Assembly (NCBI RefSeq): GCF_037392515.1
Contig: NC_090280.1
Coordinates: 20,832,618 to 20,896,617 of the forward strand
DNA: 64,000 bases
Source: Haliotis asinina
Lineage: Eukaryota > Mollusca > Gastropoda > Lepetellida > Haliotidae
Direction: 5' to 3'
Part shown: piece after piece, positions 11,814 to 23,600 of the stretch
How positions within the stretch are numbered: position 1 is the first letter of the stretch
Layout: each line of letters opens with the position of its first letter
Notes under the pieces: model-generated
Seen by the model: the letters and a program-made list of their open reading frames with translations, nothing else
Told to the model about the DNA's origin: nothing
Databases searched by the model: none
Made by a program: the position numbers and the translations under genes

Positions 11814-13190
11814 GAAACAGATGTATGTTTTAGATAATACTAGCATTTTGTAAAAGTTAAATGCCTTCTTGTTCCAATTGCAAACTGATATTTTAGCTAT
11901 TGGTAGTTAAAAACTGATTTCAATAAGTGTATTTAAACAGTGCTTAATATGTTTTCTTTGTAGATGAAATATACATCGATTTGAAATTGATATTTGTAAT
12001 AATTTGGTTAAAAGGTATTAGAAATGACAAACAAGCATTATCTTTGCGTTTGAATGAAGCAATCGGTGACAGGTATACTGCATTCATTGTAGGAAAGTGT
12101 GTTAGAGTGATGTCCCTTTGAAGACCTATATTGTATTCACCACACTAAGTGGGCGAGTCACATGTACATAAATGATAATAAAGTACAATCACTTCGTACT
12201 TTGTTGTTTTGTTTTTGATTAATAACATACAGGTAGTGGACAGTCAATTTGTATTTGACTTTTCCATGAATTAGGATCCTGTTCTGTTTACTTGACATTT
12301 AGTATGGTTTAATTGACTCGATGGATTTCATCAGTGGCTGGCACGCTACTTGTGCTATCAATCATATGATAGTCTGGTTCAAATTCATATATATAATGGA
12401 CACCATCATATTGCATAATGTTGACTCAAACTGTATCCCAGGTAACTGTGTATTAGCAAATAAACATGTCTTTAAGATTTACTTGTAAGATGAAGCAAAA
12501 TTCTATATTTAGAGAACTTGGTTATGCACGCCTTGAAATATCTAATGATTGAATGAGCCCTAATCTTAACCATTTGGATCATATCTGGGACATGATTGGT
12601 CATGGTTTGTATCAAAGTGATCTTCCTGTACTGAACCTGGCCCAGTTGAAAGCTGTCCCCTCAGAGGATCAGGAGGCTAATGTAGGGTATGAGGAGGAGG
12701 GTGCTGGCTGCGAGAGATAACACTCTGTATTGACCTTGAAATGTGTACGACACACAAAATGAAATTTTGAATATTCACATTCATCAATAGATTCAACAAT
12801 AAACATTCCAGGGCCAAACATACAGACATTGTTTTGTGTGAAAATAAGTACCTTTTTTTCAGAATGAGCTATTATCATGGAAAAATCAACATGGACTCAA
12901 ATCATTTGTTGTCTGTTTTAAACTGAAGGATCAAAAAGGCCAGAGAGACTTGAAATTTTAACTGTAAATTGTATATTCACATTTTCCATCATGGTTACCA
13001 GGAGAAGTATTATGAAGTGTTGAAAATATTGCAAAAATACTGGGTGTGCTTAAACCAAGTTCTTTGTGTACACATCCATAAAGGACAGTACCTGCTCTCT
13101 TCCTTGGCATTTTTGGTGTGAAAATGACAGAAATAATTCCTCTCGATTTTTAATCAGGGGATAAGCATAAGAGTTCAAGCCTTTGCTCTT
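11814..13190. other. Intergenic DNA, one transposon relic only
   Basis: Apart from the short Tc1-like relic near 12.6 kb, I recognise no gene or repeat here. Confidence 0.45.
12553..12665 (+). pseudogene. Tc1-like transposase fragment (C-terminal end)
   Basis: One frame reads SPNLNHLDHIWDMIGHGL followed by LPVLNLAQLKAV. This matches the Tc1 transposase block SPDLNPIEHLWD...L with its third catalytic acidic residue: here the Glu position reads Asp (LDH in place of IEH). No ends or other domains are visible, so only about 110 bases of an old copy remain. Confidence 0.7.
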
Positions 13191-13195
13191 TACTC

Positions 13196-13310
13196 GGCAG
13201 GGAATGTGGATTAGCCTGGTGGTTAAAGCATTTGCTCATGCCAAAGACCTGGGTTCGATTCCCTACATGGACATGCGAGGAGCCTGTTTCTGGTCAGGAT
13301 ATTGCTTCTT
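13196..13310 (+). mobile_element. SINE-A copy, 3' truncated
   Basis: TTAGCCTGGTGGTTAAAGCA and CCAAAGACCTGGGTTCGATT keep well-formed box A and box B; the body continues to GAGCCTGTTTCTGGT and then decays before the tail. Confidence 0.75.
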
Positions 13311-13817
13311 GAATAACCGTTACAGAATAAGATTTTTAAAATTGCAAAATAAATTCTCTGGGAACAGATAAGCAGATAACGTCCAAACCTTTATTAAATA
13401 TGATTTCACCAATTCTAGATAAGCTCAATTCCTGAGAAATATTTGAATATATTTTTTCAGCATTCATCCCCTGGAGCCTGTTGTAAGGAACGTATAATGT
13501 GGAGAAAAAGTAGGGGAGCGTGAAATACGTAACGTTAATTGAGTGACTTGACGATTACTTCACGTGATGTTTGAAATGGCAGCGACGAGTTGTCAAAGAG
13601 ACAATTTACTTCAGCATAAGGTGTTTAGGGGATGATACAACAAGAAACCAAAACCCAGATAAGCTGTATTATTTATTTTAAATTATTTTATTGTTAATGA
13701 TACCTCAAAGTTCACTCAGTTTTATTGTTTATAATCCACGTGTTTCATTGCTAACACCGCCGATGTTCACATCGTTCGCATTGTTCGCATTGTTCTCGTC
13801 TGCAGTGTTCCAGTTTC

Positions 13818-15184
13818 TCAATCTTTATCCAAATGCAGCAGATCCGACACAGAGCCTGTATACTGCAGCACATCTACCTGTTGTTGCGAAGATCCTCCTT
13901 CAAACATCGAATTCTGTTGTCCATCTGTCTGTACTTCTTGGTTGGATCCTTCCAGTGCTGCTCTAGGCGGAGAATGTTGACTTCCGTGTTGGATCGTTGG
14001 ACATAGTGTCCAGCCATACATCTGGGCCCACTTGCACAAAGCAATCTTAGCGCTACGACTGTCTTAAGCCCATGTTGAAGAATGGGAGTTACAATCATTG
14101 TAGCGTTAAGATCGCTTTGTGCAATTCAACCCTGGCCTTTGGGCCCCAGGGGCAGAGCAGCAGCTCGAACAACCCTCCGAACGTCGTCCTTTTATTCTTG
14201 CGCCAGACCTTCTTTCTGAGTCCTTCTCAGGATGCTCTGGGTGTAATAACATAAGCGCCCACGAATTCCTGTTGCTGGAAAGACACATATCGCACTGCGT
14301 TATGGGCTGAGAACTCAAAGTCCATCTGCACTGTGATCGGGTCCAGGTCAATGTTTCTCTGCTGTGCTTTGTCTTTGAGGTACAGGAACATCAGCACGTA
14401 CGTTTCCTCTCTCTTGTCTGGAAGCAGGCAGTACACGAACAGGAACACGTGGCCTTGAACTTCGGCATGAACTGTGTATATCTGACAAAAGAGCTTGGGC
14501 GATGCATAAAAAGTACCATCACATTATATGCCGTCCGACGCCAGGCGTTAGAGGTTCCTCTCATGAAGATTAAAATGTGATCCCCCAGCTTGTGAAGGAA
14601 GTCCTCTCCTCCCTCAGTCTCGGCAAACTTACCCTTCAAGTTGATCTCTTGTCTTGATTTAGGCAATCTTTGCAGTGGAGTCTGTAGAGGATTGTCTCCA
14701 TCGACTGTAACGACGGATTCTCGCTGAGAAGATCATCATTCTGACGTTACCTCGATATCTCTTCCCGTCTCTGTTTTTGCCATGACAAAATAACAAACAA
14801 AAAATGGACGCATCAATGAACACAGTATATGTAATTACTAATACCATTGAATAAATTGAGCATAAATAATAGTTAATGGTTTCATAATAGTTACCTCGTT
14901 TAACTCTATGAAAGATGTAATTTGTATGAATGAACGATCAGTTTTGATTTGATAGCTGCAACATCCATCTCAAATTCAGCAGCCTCGTGAGTATGTTGTA
15001 CGCTGAGGACAGCTTCAAGAACTTCGTCCCGGGTGTTTACGCCGGCTGCACACCCGGGAACAACACAACTCCAATATAGTGTGTCATTTCTTGTTTTCTT
15101 AATCTGAATTGAAGTCCGTCGTAAAAAAAATTGTCCTCCTTTAAGTGTCTCAACCAAGGTAACTCGAACCTGTGTATTTGCCAT
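13818..15184 (-). pseudogene. FLYWCH-MULE transposase relic (Mutator-like DNA transposon)
   Basis: Read on the minus strand, a start MANTQVRVTLVETLKGGQ at 15184 opens a FLYWCH-type zinc finger with YWSCVVPGC and a closing HTH (14906-15184). Below it comes the MULE transposase core: LPKSRQEINLKGKF near 14650, DGTFYASPKLFCQIYTVH near 14510, VYCLLPDKREETY near 14430, and DPITVQMDFEFSAHNAV near 14340. A C-terminal part, YRQMDNRIRCLKEDL then LLHLDKD, ends near 13818. The order is as in intact FLYWCH-MULE proteins of invertebrates. The frame changes at least twice (one shift directly before DGTF), a stop interrupts the linker after the FLYWCH part, and a 94-bp MITE sits inside the C-terminal half, so this copy is dead. 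Terminal inverted repeats were not identified. Confidence 0.85.
14031..14124. mobile_element. Palindromic MITE nested in the MULE relic
   Basis: CTTGCACAAAGCAATCTTAG with CGCTACGA at the left pairs with the inverted right end reading TTGCACAAAGCGATCTTAAC with GCTACAA. It separates two conserved pieces of the MULE transposase, so it landed after that copy inserted. Confidence 0.75.
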
Positions 15185-15216
15185 ATTTACAATGAACATG
15201 AGCATTTCAGTGAATA

Positions 15217-15420
15217 TATATACGAGACGGTTACATCTTGAGTAAAGGATTTTCTTAAAGTAAAGGATAAATACCTATTCCCTACTCCGTGTTATGAAAA
15301 CGTATACTCGAGACGATTACATTTCGAGTAAAACGGTTTACTTATTACCGTTTTGCTTTTCCGAATTATGAAAATTCGAGGTACGATAATGTCGGATTAC
15401 GGTAACGATTTCTTGTTTTA
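15217..15420. repeat. Two diverged tandem units beside the MULE relic
   Basis: TATACGAGACGGTTACATCT then TGAGTAAAGGATTT (from 15220) recurs as TATACTCGAGACGATTACAT then TCGAGTAAAACGG (from 15303); both units end in ATTATGAAAA or TTATGAAAA. Possibly subterminal repeats of the adjoining transposon. That link is inference. Confidence 0.5.
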
Positions 15421-15536
15421 TCAGTTAACAAATGTCGCGGTCCCGGGACTCTCTCTCCCGGCTTAGAATTAAGAGCGTCTGTGTCTGTAATTAACGTTAA
15501 CATACCACAAGCTCTTCTTTCTGAGACTCAGGTTCG

Positions 15537-15690
15537 GCAGTTGGGTGGCTAGCGGTTAATGGCGCCGACGGCACGAGTTTGATTCCCCAACATGGGTACA
15601 GTGCATGAAGCTCATTTCGGGTGTCCCCGCCGTGATATTGCTGGAACAATCAGCGTTAAACTAAACCCTCTTACTCACAGAATGAGTCGA
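15537..15690 (+). mobile_element. SINE-A copy
   Basis: GGCTAGCGGTTAATGGC, GAGTTTGATTCCCCAACAT, GGGTACAGTGCATGAAGC and GTGATATTGCTGGAACAATC, then GCGTTAAACTAAAC and TTACTCAC; nearly full length. Confidence 0.8.
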
Positions 15691-16239
15691 ACTTTCACTT
15701 TCACACAGCATTTAATCGAAGATTTTAAAGCTACTTCTGTCAATATGGTGTCCACACTTTCAATTCTAACATCGGCGATCTGTTAAGTCCAAATGAAATT
15801 ACATGTTCGAAAAGCGAAAAATAACCAATTTCATATCATTGATGTATTCGTGTATCGGTCTATATAAGATATGCGACTTTGGCATATGTCACATGAGGAG
15901 ATATTGTACTCCTATCTTTTGAATAACCAGATTCAGTAATTAATGTTTTTGAATGTAATATTTTATTAGTAATTAAGATATCCAATATCACTTTTACACG
16001 TAAATTATCTTTGTCTGAACCTTTGATATCTGTCACGTTGTTGCTTAGAAACTTACATTTGATCTTTAATTGATAATGGGTTAACAGAAATTGTGAACCA
16101 AACGAGTTTCATGAATTGATGATAATTACTTGAAGAAAAGGTATCTACTTATCATTCAAATCGAATGTCAACATAACCATTTTGACATAATATGATGATC
16201 TGACAACAAATAACGGTAAACATGCCACGGCTCAATGAC

Positions 16240-16690
16240 GAATTTACGGTTAGAAGTGCCAAGGGACTTAACTCTTTCAACGGTAGGGGTTAACCTACAT
16301 TTTTCAGCTCGAGGGAGACGATGGTCCGCCATATTGCCACAAATTCCATGCTAATTCTGCATAGTTTGCAAAGGTAATATGCATGAGTGAGTCTTTACAT
16401 CTGCTTTTACAAACGCTCAAAGTCTTTGTACACTTGCATTACATAATATTACATGCTAAATGGCTAATGATCGGTAAATTAATTTGAGCGCCGCGAGCCG
16501 CCGCGAATGAGTTAACGGTACTGAAACGATAAGGGGTTACCCGCGGGTGCAACTTCTCGCCACGCGTTTGGGTGTCAAATAAACAATAGCTGATGTCATT
16601 TGTAAACAATACGAGAGTAATTAATCACGTGAAAGAGGCTCGAGACCATATCGCACGTGGTGCACAGTACATTGCAGGTGCGCGATATGT
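16240..16690 (+). promoter_or_regulatory. CpG-richer segment, candidate promoter or first-exon region of the BTB zinc-finger gene
   Basis: Within AT-rich DNA this segment is locally rich in CpG (GAGCGCCGCGAGCCGCCGCG near 16488, ACCCGCGGGTGC near 16540). It contains two CACGTG boxes (about 16626 and 16654) and a YY1-like GTCCGCCATATTGCC near 16325. The BTB gene has a spliced 5' UTR whose first exon must lie upstream of 17692. Placement here is inference; no initiator or donor was pinned down. Confidence 0.35.
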
Positions 16691-16924
16691 TTAGATGTCA
16701 ATTTCATTTTAGTTTATGTCAGAACGGTGATATTTCAAATTGCACGATTCCATAATTTTATATATCTCTAGCAGTGGACCTGTATCGATATTGAAACGGG
16801 CATAAGATCCTTGTGATGTAGATTTAACCAAAGTTGTCAAAAATAAAATCTGGATGAATAGTAGGAATATATTATTGCGTTTACGTTGATTACCTGTCAA
16901 AATGTTACAGCTTGTCAATTTCAT

Positions 16925-17692
16925 TTTGTTACGAATTTGCGATCCACTTTAGTGCAGTTTTGTTTTGTTTTTTTCTGGAACACAAATATGCAAATCTGCA
17001 GTCTGTTTGAATGTAACATTACACCAGTGCCAGTCACATTCATTATGTCTGATAATAATGATTACAAACATTGCAGATTCAGATGTTTCGAACAGATTAT
17101 AGAGATATTGCTGTGACTAATTTTCAAGTGCATTCACCTTTCTCAACTTCAGATTTTAGCCTGAAGGTTTGTGAAATTTATGTTGAGGTTTCAATTCCAC
17201 ATAGCAAAATGGGTTGAAAACTACCATTGCCCGATGCCTGGGTTGAGAGGAATTCTCCAGACGGTCAAAAGAAAATATCCACATTAAGCTTTACCATGGT
17301 ACAGTGGTGCCAAACTACTGAAGTGTTTTGATATATGTATTTTGATGACGAAATATCAATGCAGTTTCTACCAACTAACGTCTGATATATTTTCAAAGCA
17401 TATTCATGGAACAACTTGCATTGTTTTTATTTCTTAAGTCACCATTTGCAACATTTTGATTTATTAGTTGTTCTGTTGTTTATAAATTGATCAAGATTAT
17501 ATCCCCCCCTCCCCCCACCTGCAAAAAAACAAAAAACATGAGACATGTTTTTAATGATGCATGAATTTGAAATAATTTTGTACTAAATATCTAATATTGG
17601 ACAAAGCTTTGATAGATGATAGAACTTAGAAAATGAAAGATGATAGAAAACTTAAAAGTTGTATCTTGATTATTTTCTAAATATATTTGCAG
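16925..17692 (+). other. 5' UTR intron of the BTB zinc-finger gene (part)
   Basis: No coding motif or known repeat. It ends in a clear acceptor, TATTTGCAG, at 17684-17692, six bases before the start codon, so this stretch is probably the end of a 5' UTR intron. Confidence 0.5.
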
Positions 17693-17698
17693 GTAGCC

Positions 17699-20600
17699 AT
17701 GGACAATGAAGATCCCAACCTCGTTAATGTTGGGATGGCAAACATAGCTGCCAATGGCATGGATAACATGGCCGCCTCCAGATTAGACAATATGGCTACA
17801 TCAAGAATGGACAACATGGCGGCTAATAGACTGGATAGCATTGTTGCCAGGGGAATGGATATGAATGTTGGAGGATATGACAGCATGGTGAATCGAGGGT
17901 ATGATACATTACAGGCAAGGAATATGGACAGTCTGGATCATCGTGGAATGAGTATTGGTGCGAGGGACTTGAACAACATGGCACCTAGTGGTATGGATGG
18001 GCTTGTGCCTCGCAGTATTGAAAGTATGCCCTCACATGGACTGACTGGTAGGAGTATAGACATTGCTGCAAACAGAGGCAGTGTCATGTCAAGGTCAGGC
18101 ATGGATAACATGTCTGGCCAGAGTGTTGATAACCAGAATATGGATAACATACCACATAGTATGAGTTTGTCAAATCAAAGTATTGATAATATGTCAAATC
18201 GAAACATTGATAACATGTCGAATCGAAGCATGGATAACATGGTGCAACATAATGTTGATAACTTGTCTGTCAGATCAGTGAACAACATGTCTGGTGTGAC
18301 TAGCATTGGAGGGGATGCACTGGCACGTGTTGACCGCATGACTGTTCAGCAGACAGTGTATGAGCATCGAACTCCAATGTCACAAGTCCCAAATGAGGCA
18401 AGTGAGGAAATGACAGCCTCAAAATTCGCAGAGAGAGTTAATGAAATTGTTCAGAATCTTGAAGAAAACATGGATGAAAATTATTCAGAACGGAGTAAAA
18501 AGGAGGATTTGTCAGGGGAAGATTCCCAGAAGTCCAGTTCAAATGTGGCGACAAAGTTTGTGCACATCATTGATGATCATTCGGAAAACTTCCGTCACCA
18601 GCTCCACCAACAGTGGTTGAAAGGCCAACATTGTGACCTTGTTGTAAAGGTCAAGGACAAAGAGTTCAAGGTTCATTCGTGTGTTCTCGCAGCATTCAGT
18701 CCAGTACTTTGTCACTTGAAGAAGAACATGTCTCTCTGTATACCAGAAGTGGAACATGCCGCTATTGCACCGCTTATCAAGATGATGTACACAGGTAAGT
18801 CAGGAAAGCCTTGTTGCTTCACCACCAGTGAATATCTGTGTTAGAATTGTTCTTCAGCAACCTGTGCATGTTGTACGAGGTGACTGGGATCGGGTAGTCG
18901 GACTCACTGACTTGCTAGACACTTCATTATATCCAAATTACAGAGATTGATGCTCATGATGTTGGTCACTGGATTGTCTGGACCAGACTCAATTGTTTAC
19001 AGACTGCTGCCACTTAGCTGGAATATTGGTGTGTGTGGTGTTTAACTCCAACCAGACCAAACCTTAACCATGTCAACTCAATTTTTAGCTTTGGGTATCA
19101 TCTGAGTATTTCAGTGCAAGTGTATTCAAAACTTTTTAACTTACCTTTGATTTTCCCATACAGATAGGTCTACTCTCATTTGTGAGAACTCCCAATTGTG
19201 AGACTCCCAGTTGTGAGACAATGGACTAACTATGGGTAATTAGCAAACACACCTTACTCCCTGATCTGATTGAGTGGATTAACCATAGCTAATTAAAGTT
19301 AACTATGTAACTGAACCTTGTGAAAAGAACAGACATTGTATTGTAAAAAATAACATTTAGTGACACAAAGACCATGCAGTATATTGATTCATATTATAGC
19401 ATTGAACAAAGTTCAGTTTTGGTAAATTTTGTAACTTTTAGAGTTACTTTGTGAATAATCACATTTCATTGGATAAACCAATTTTTCTTAGGATGTTTAC
19501 AGAAATATTAATATTTGGAAAGAAATTGATGTCAAGGGGCATTTAGTGCTGGACAGAATAATATAATGTGGAGTGTATCTTTCAATTCAATAACAACGTC
19601 CTGATGTAATGGGCAACCTGTGGTTTGAAATTCTAAATTTTGTTAACCAGAGTCAATTGCAATAAGGTAGATAGATAGGATATTTATAGATATGATATTT
19701 ATATAGCGCACATATCCACACACTAGTGCATGCTCAAGGTGCTGGTATTTTTCCCTCGATCACTGGATGTCAATCTCAACAGCACTTGGTATTTCAATCT
19801 CAACTCCCTGGGGAGTATACAACTCTTGCTGCCACTAGGTGCACCGAGTTTATTGTGGCTCTCTCATCCTAACGAGGTACCCAATTGACGGCTGGGTGGA
19901 CTGGGACACATAGTCACAGCACTTTGTCCAAGTTTACTACACGTACCCGCAACTAGGTGTATGTACGTGTTCATGTGGCCACCATCTGGTCATATACCAA
20001 TGGATTCATGGGTTCTTTTAAGTGCACAGGGCTGTATACTGTACACTAGGGGTTGTGACAACACTGAAAGAGTCTGCACACAAAGTTGACTCCCAGGTTT
20101 TTACACCCAGTCACAGGTGGGCTCGATCCCGAAACCTCAACCTCGCTGGATCACTAGCCTGACGCCTTGGTTGACACATGTCATCGGTTCCCAATTGCGC
20201 AGATCGATGCTCATGTTGTTGATCATTGGATTGTCTGATCCAGACTCGATTATTTACAGACCGCCGCCATATAGCTGGAATACTGCTGAATGCGGCGTAA
20301 AACTAAACTCACTCACTCACTCACTCACTCACTCACTCACTCACTCACTCACTCACTCACTCACTCACTCACTCACTCACTCACTCACTCACTCACTCAC
20401 TCACTCACTCACTCACTCACTCACTCACTCACTCACTCACTCACCAATGGGATTGAATTATTTTGCATTATTTTGAGGCCCAACAATGCTAGGTACAGAT
20501 TGGGTGAGCGATATATAATACTCTTGAAAATGATTGAAAGTTAAAATCAGCATATGATGAATATAAATTGTAACATTATTAAAATGTGGTTTTAAATTTG

Positions 20601-23600
20601 CTATCAGAACAACATTTAATTGCAATAACTGTATAACTATTACTTAGGTAAATGTATCTATTAACCTTTGACTGCTCTTTTCGATCACCTTTATATCGCA
20701 GGCCCTAGCAAGTATCAGTGTCGACCTGGAAGCTCCACATCTTTGATAACAATCCCCCACCACATATTTAACATGAAATTGGGGATATGGCAAATCAGGC
20801 TTGGTGACCTTGACCTTCATTTCAAGGTCACAAGGGGACTTTAACATTTTATCCATGCCAGCAAGATATCTCAAAAACCGTTCACTGGATTTTTTTCATG
20901 TTCCATACCAAGCTTCACCCAGGGAAGGCACAGGGCCTTGTTGATTTTGCTAACCTTCACTTAATTTTCAAGGTTACAGTGACACTTTGAAGATTTCAAC
21001 ATGTTAAGATTGTCAGTGAGATATCTCTAGACCAGTTCACTAGATTTTCTTCATTGACTTTCAAGATTTCCCTTGAGTGCTCTTCAATAAGCACTTTCTT
21101 TATTATTTTTTTGCATATTTCATACACCAAGACATTCATGTCAATGTGAAAGAGAATCTTGAAAATATTTGTGAGTTTGAACAGTTACAGAGCAAGCTAT
21201 CAAGAGAAGTTGAATGGTCATGTTGAGTGTCATCATTAATTACGGCCTTCACTTTCATTACTTTTTAAGTTTGATTTGACAATTTGACAATTGATGTCAC
21301 CTTAGTGACAATTCTTGCCTAGTTCATTAAAATTTTCTATATCGATGTTCATTACTATAAACAATAAAAGTGTTAATTCACTCATTTATGAACTACACCT
21401 CCTGTGGGTATTCTTCTGCAGCAGAGCTGTTCCCACTTTCACTGTGGGGATGTGGGAGCACCACCTGTGTGCACTGAACCATTAATTAATGCATCTCACA
21501 ACTGGGAGTTCTCACAAATGGGAGGACACCTTCATATATTTTGAAGTCGTCTCAACTCACCGTTTAACTTATTGTTTCACCTGAAAGTTTCAATACAGGT
21601 ATTTTAAGAACTTGCTGCCTCACCTTTTAGCTTTTTCAATGCAGGTATATTCAAAACTTACCTTTTAAGGTGGTATGTTACTTATGTTCTTAAACTTGGT
21701 ATCTCTGCATGTCCATGAATATATTCAGTGATGCTGCAGGATAACAAGTGATATTAACATCGTAGCTGATTATGTGGAATTTTTTTGGCCAGAATTACAG
21801 GTGTACTTCTGAAACAACTCCATCACGAATGCCGGACAAGCTATTTCACTCTATGATACTTCTCAGCGAAAATGTTTACATCTTGTATGCATTATTTGCA
21901 TTGAATTTGACCAAAACTGAATGAAAAGTTTCCAGCACTTATCAGGTTAGTCAACCCCTTCTTGTAGTGTTTCGGAAGAACTCCATGTTAAAAACTTATA
22001 TTTATCCTGTGGACAAAAAACCCATTTCTGCATTAAAGACAAATCAAATGTTAGACATAGTATCATTATCATTGTCATGAGGTTTTTAATTTCTTTTTGT
22101 TTCAGTTGTCTTCTTAAACTACACAAACACTTTTCTAATCTTGATTTATGGATACAAGGGAAGTGTGAGGCATGACATTGTGTACATCAAAAGTACCGCT
22201 TTGTGATCTCATACAGGCCATAACTTATGAGATCGCACAAATCGAGGTCATCCACTAATATGCGTCACGGTTCTGTTTGTAAATATTTATCAATATGCTG
22301 TTTGTAGGAATTCTGTGTTTTGACTTGGCTGTTGCCCCATACGTTGCCATGGCAGCCAAACGTCTGATGTTGTCGGACATCTACACAGCATGTGAAGACT
22401 ACATCAACCAGTGCCACAAGTCGGGTCTGGAGGCTGGGGATGTGCATCCCGACCTTCTTGCTACGGGAGGAGTACAGGTAGGAATGTCTGCAGGTAATGC
22501 CTGGCATCTGCTTTTATGACATACAAGGTCTTGGTAGGGTGGTGGGGTAGCTTACTGGTTAAAGCGTTCGCTTGTCATGCCAAAGACCTGGGTTCGATTC
22601 CACACGTGGGCACAGTGTGTGAAGCCCATTTCCTGTGTCCCCCTCCATGATATTTATGGAATACTGTTAAAAGTAGCGTCAAACTAAACACACTCATGCA
22701 TATTTTCACTTTTTCACTCACTCACTCACTCACTCCAAGGTCTTATAAGATCTGCGGTTAACATTGATGGACACTTCCAAATTTGATGCCAAAGTGACAA
22801 ATAAGATGTTTGTTGCGATTTCGTTTTTCATTTATAGTCGTGGGGTAGCCTAGAGGTTAAAGCATTCATTCGTTGCACCAAAGATGTGTTGATTCCCCTC
22901 ATGGGCACAGTGTGTATAGTCCATTTCTGGTGTCACCTTCCTTGATATTGCTAAAAGCGGTGTAAAACTAAGTTTTTTATCATCACTACATAAATCAGGG
23001 TTAATATTTGTTCCCAGCAGGATTGTGTAGATCCGTGGTCATGCTGGTGATCACTTGATTGTCTGGTCCACAGACTGCTGCCGAGTGTGGCGTTAACCAA
23101 CCAGCCTAGTAAGATAATTCTCATTATTAACATTTCTTGCAGGTCCCTGACTATGTATAACATGTGATATATACCTGTTGCCAGGTGACTATAAAGAAGT
23201 ATGGTGTGGATGGATACAATGCAGAGTACAGTCGAGACAAATCCACACAGATGTCAGAAGACGAGCAGGAGTTCGACCGGCCCGTTAAACGACGTGGAAG
23301 ACCAAGGCGGAAATACAAGAAGAAGTATGCAAAGAGGGGTCGCCCACCCAAAACGAAAATAGCAACTGTTCCCTCCGAGCCCCAGCCTGATAGTGAGGTT
23401 GATGGATGTGATGGTGCAGTGAAGACAGAGGTGAGTGAGGAGAAGGTCACGCTACAACCAGCGGACGATGAAGATGAGGAGGTGAATATAGAGGATGAGG
23501 AAGATGTGGAGGATGAGGAGGAATACATACCAGGTGGGATGTTATTATTATAACCTTTGACCTTCCAGAAAATATGGCTTGTATTGAATAAGTGATTCCT

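Larger units (their letters stand above)
19174..21526. mobile_element. 2.35-kb interval bounded by inverted repeats
   Basis: TCATTTGTGAGAACTCCCAA with TTGTGAGA at 19176-19212 is matched in inverted form at 21493-21522 (ACTGGGAGTTCTCACAAATG). The left end carries a second, tandem copy of the motif. Between them lie unrelated repeats, so this may be an old non-autonomous DNA transposon swollen by later insertions. No transposase or clear target duplication seen. Confidence 0.45.

Noticed and set aside
20117-20544. Open frames of 119 and 84 codons with Leu-Thr-His-Ser repeats
   Set aside because: They read through the (ACTC)n microsatellite and the SINE-B tail; no protein content.
22541-22737. 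Possible tRNA gene (box A and box B present)
   Set aside because: No closed acceptor stem or anticodon arm; it is the head of a SINE present in many copies.
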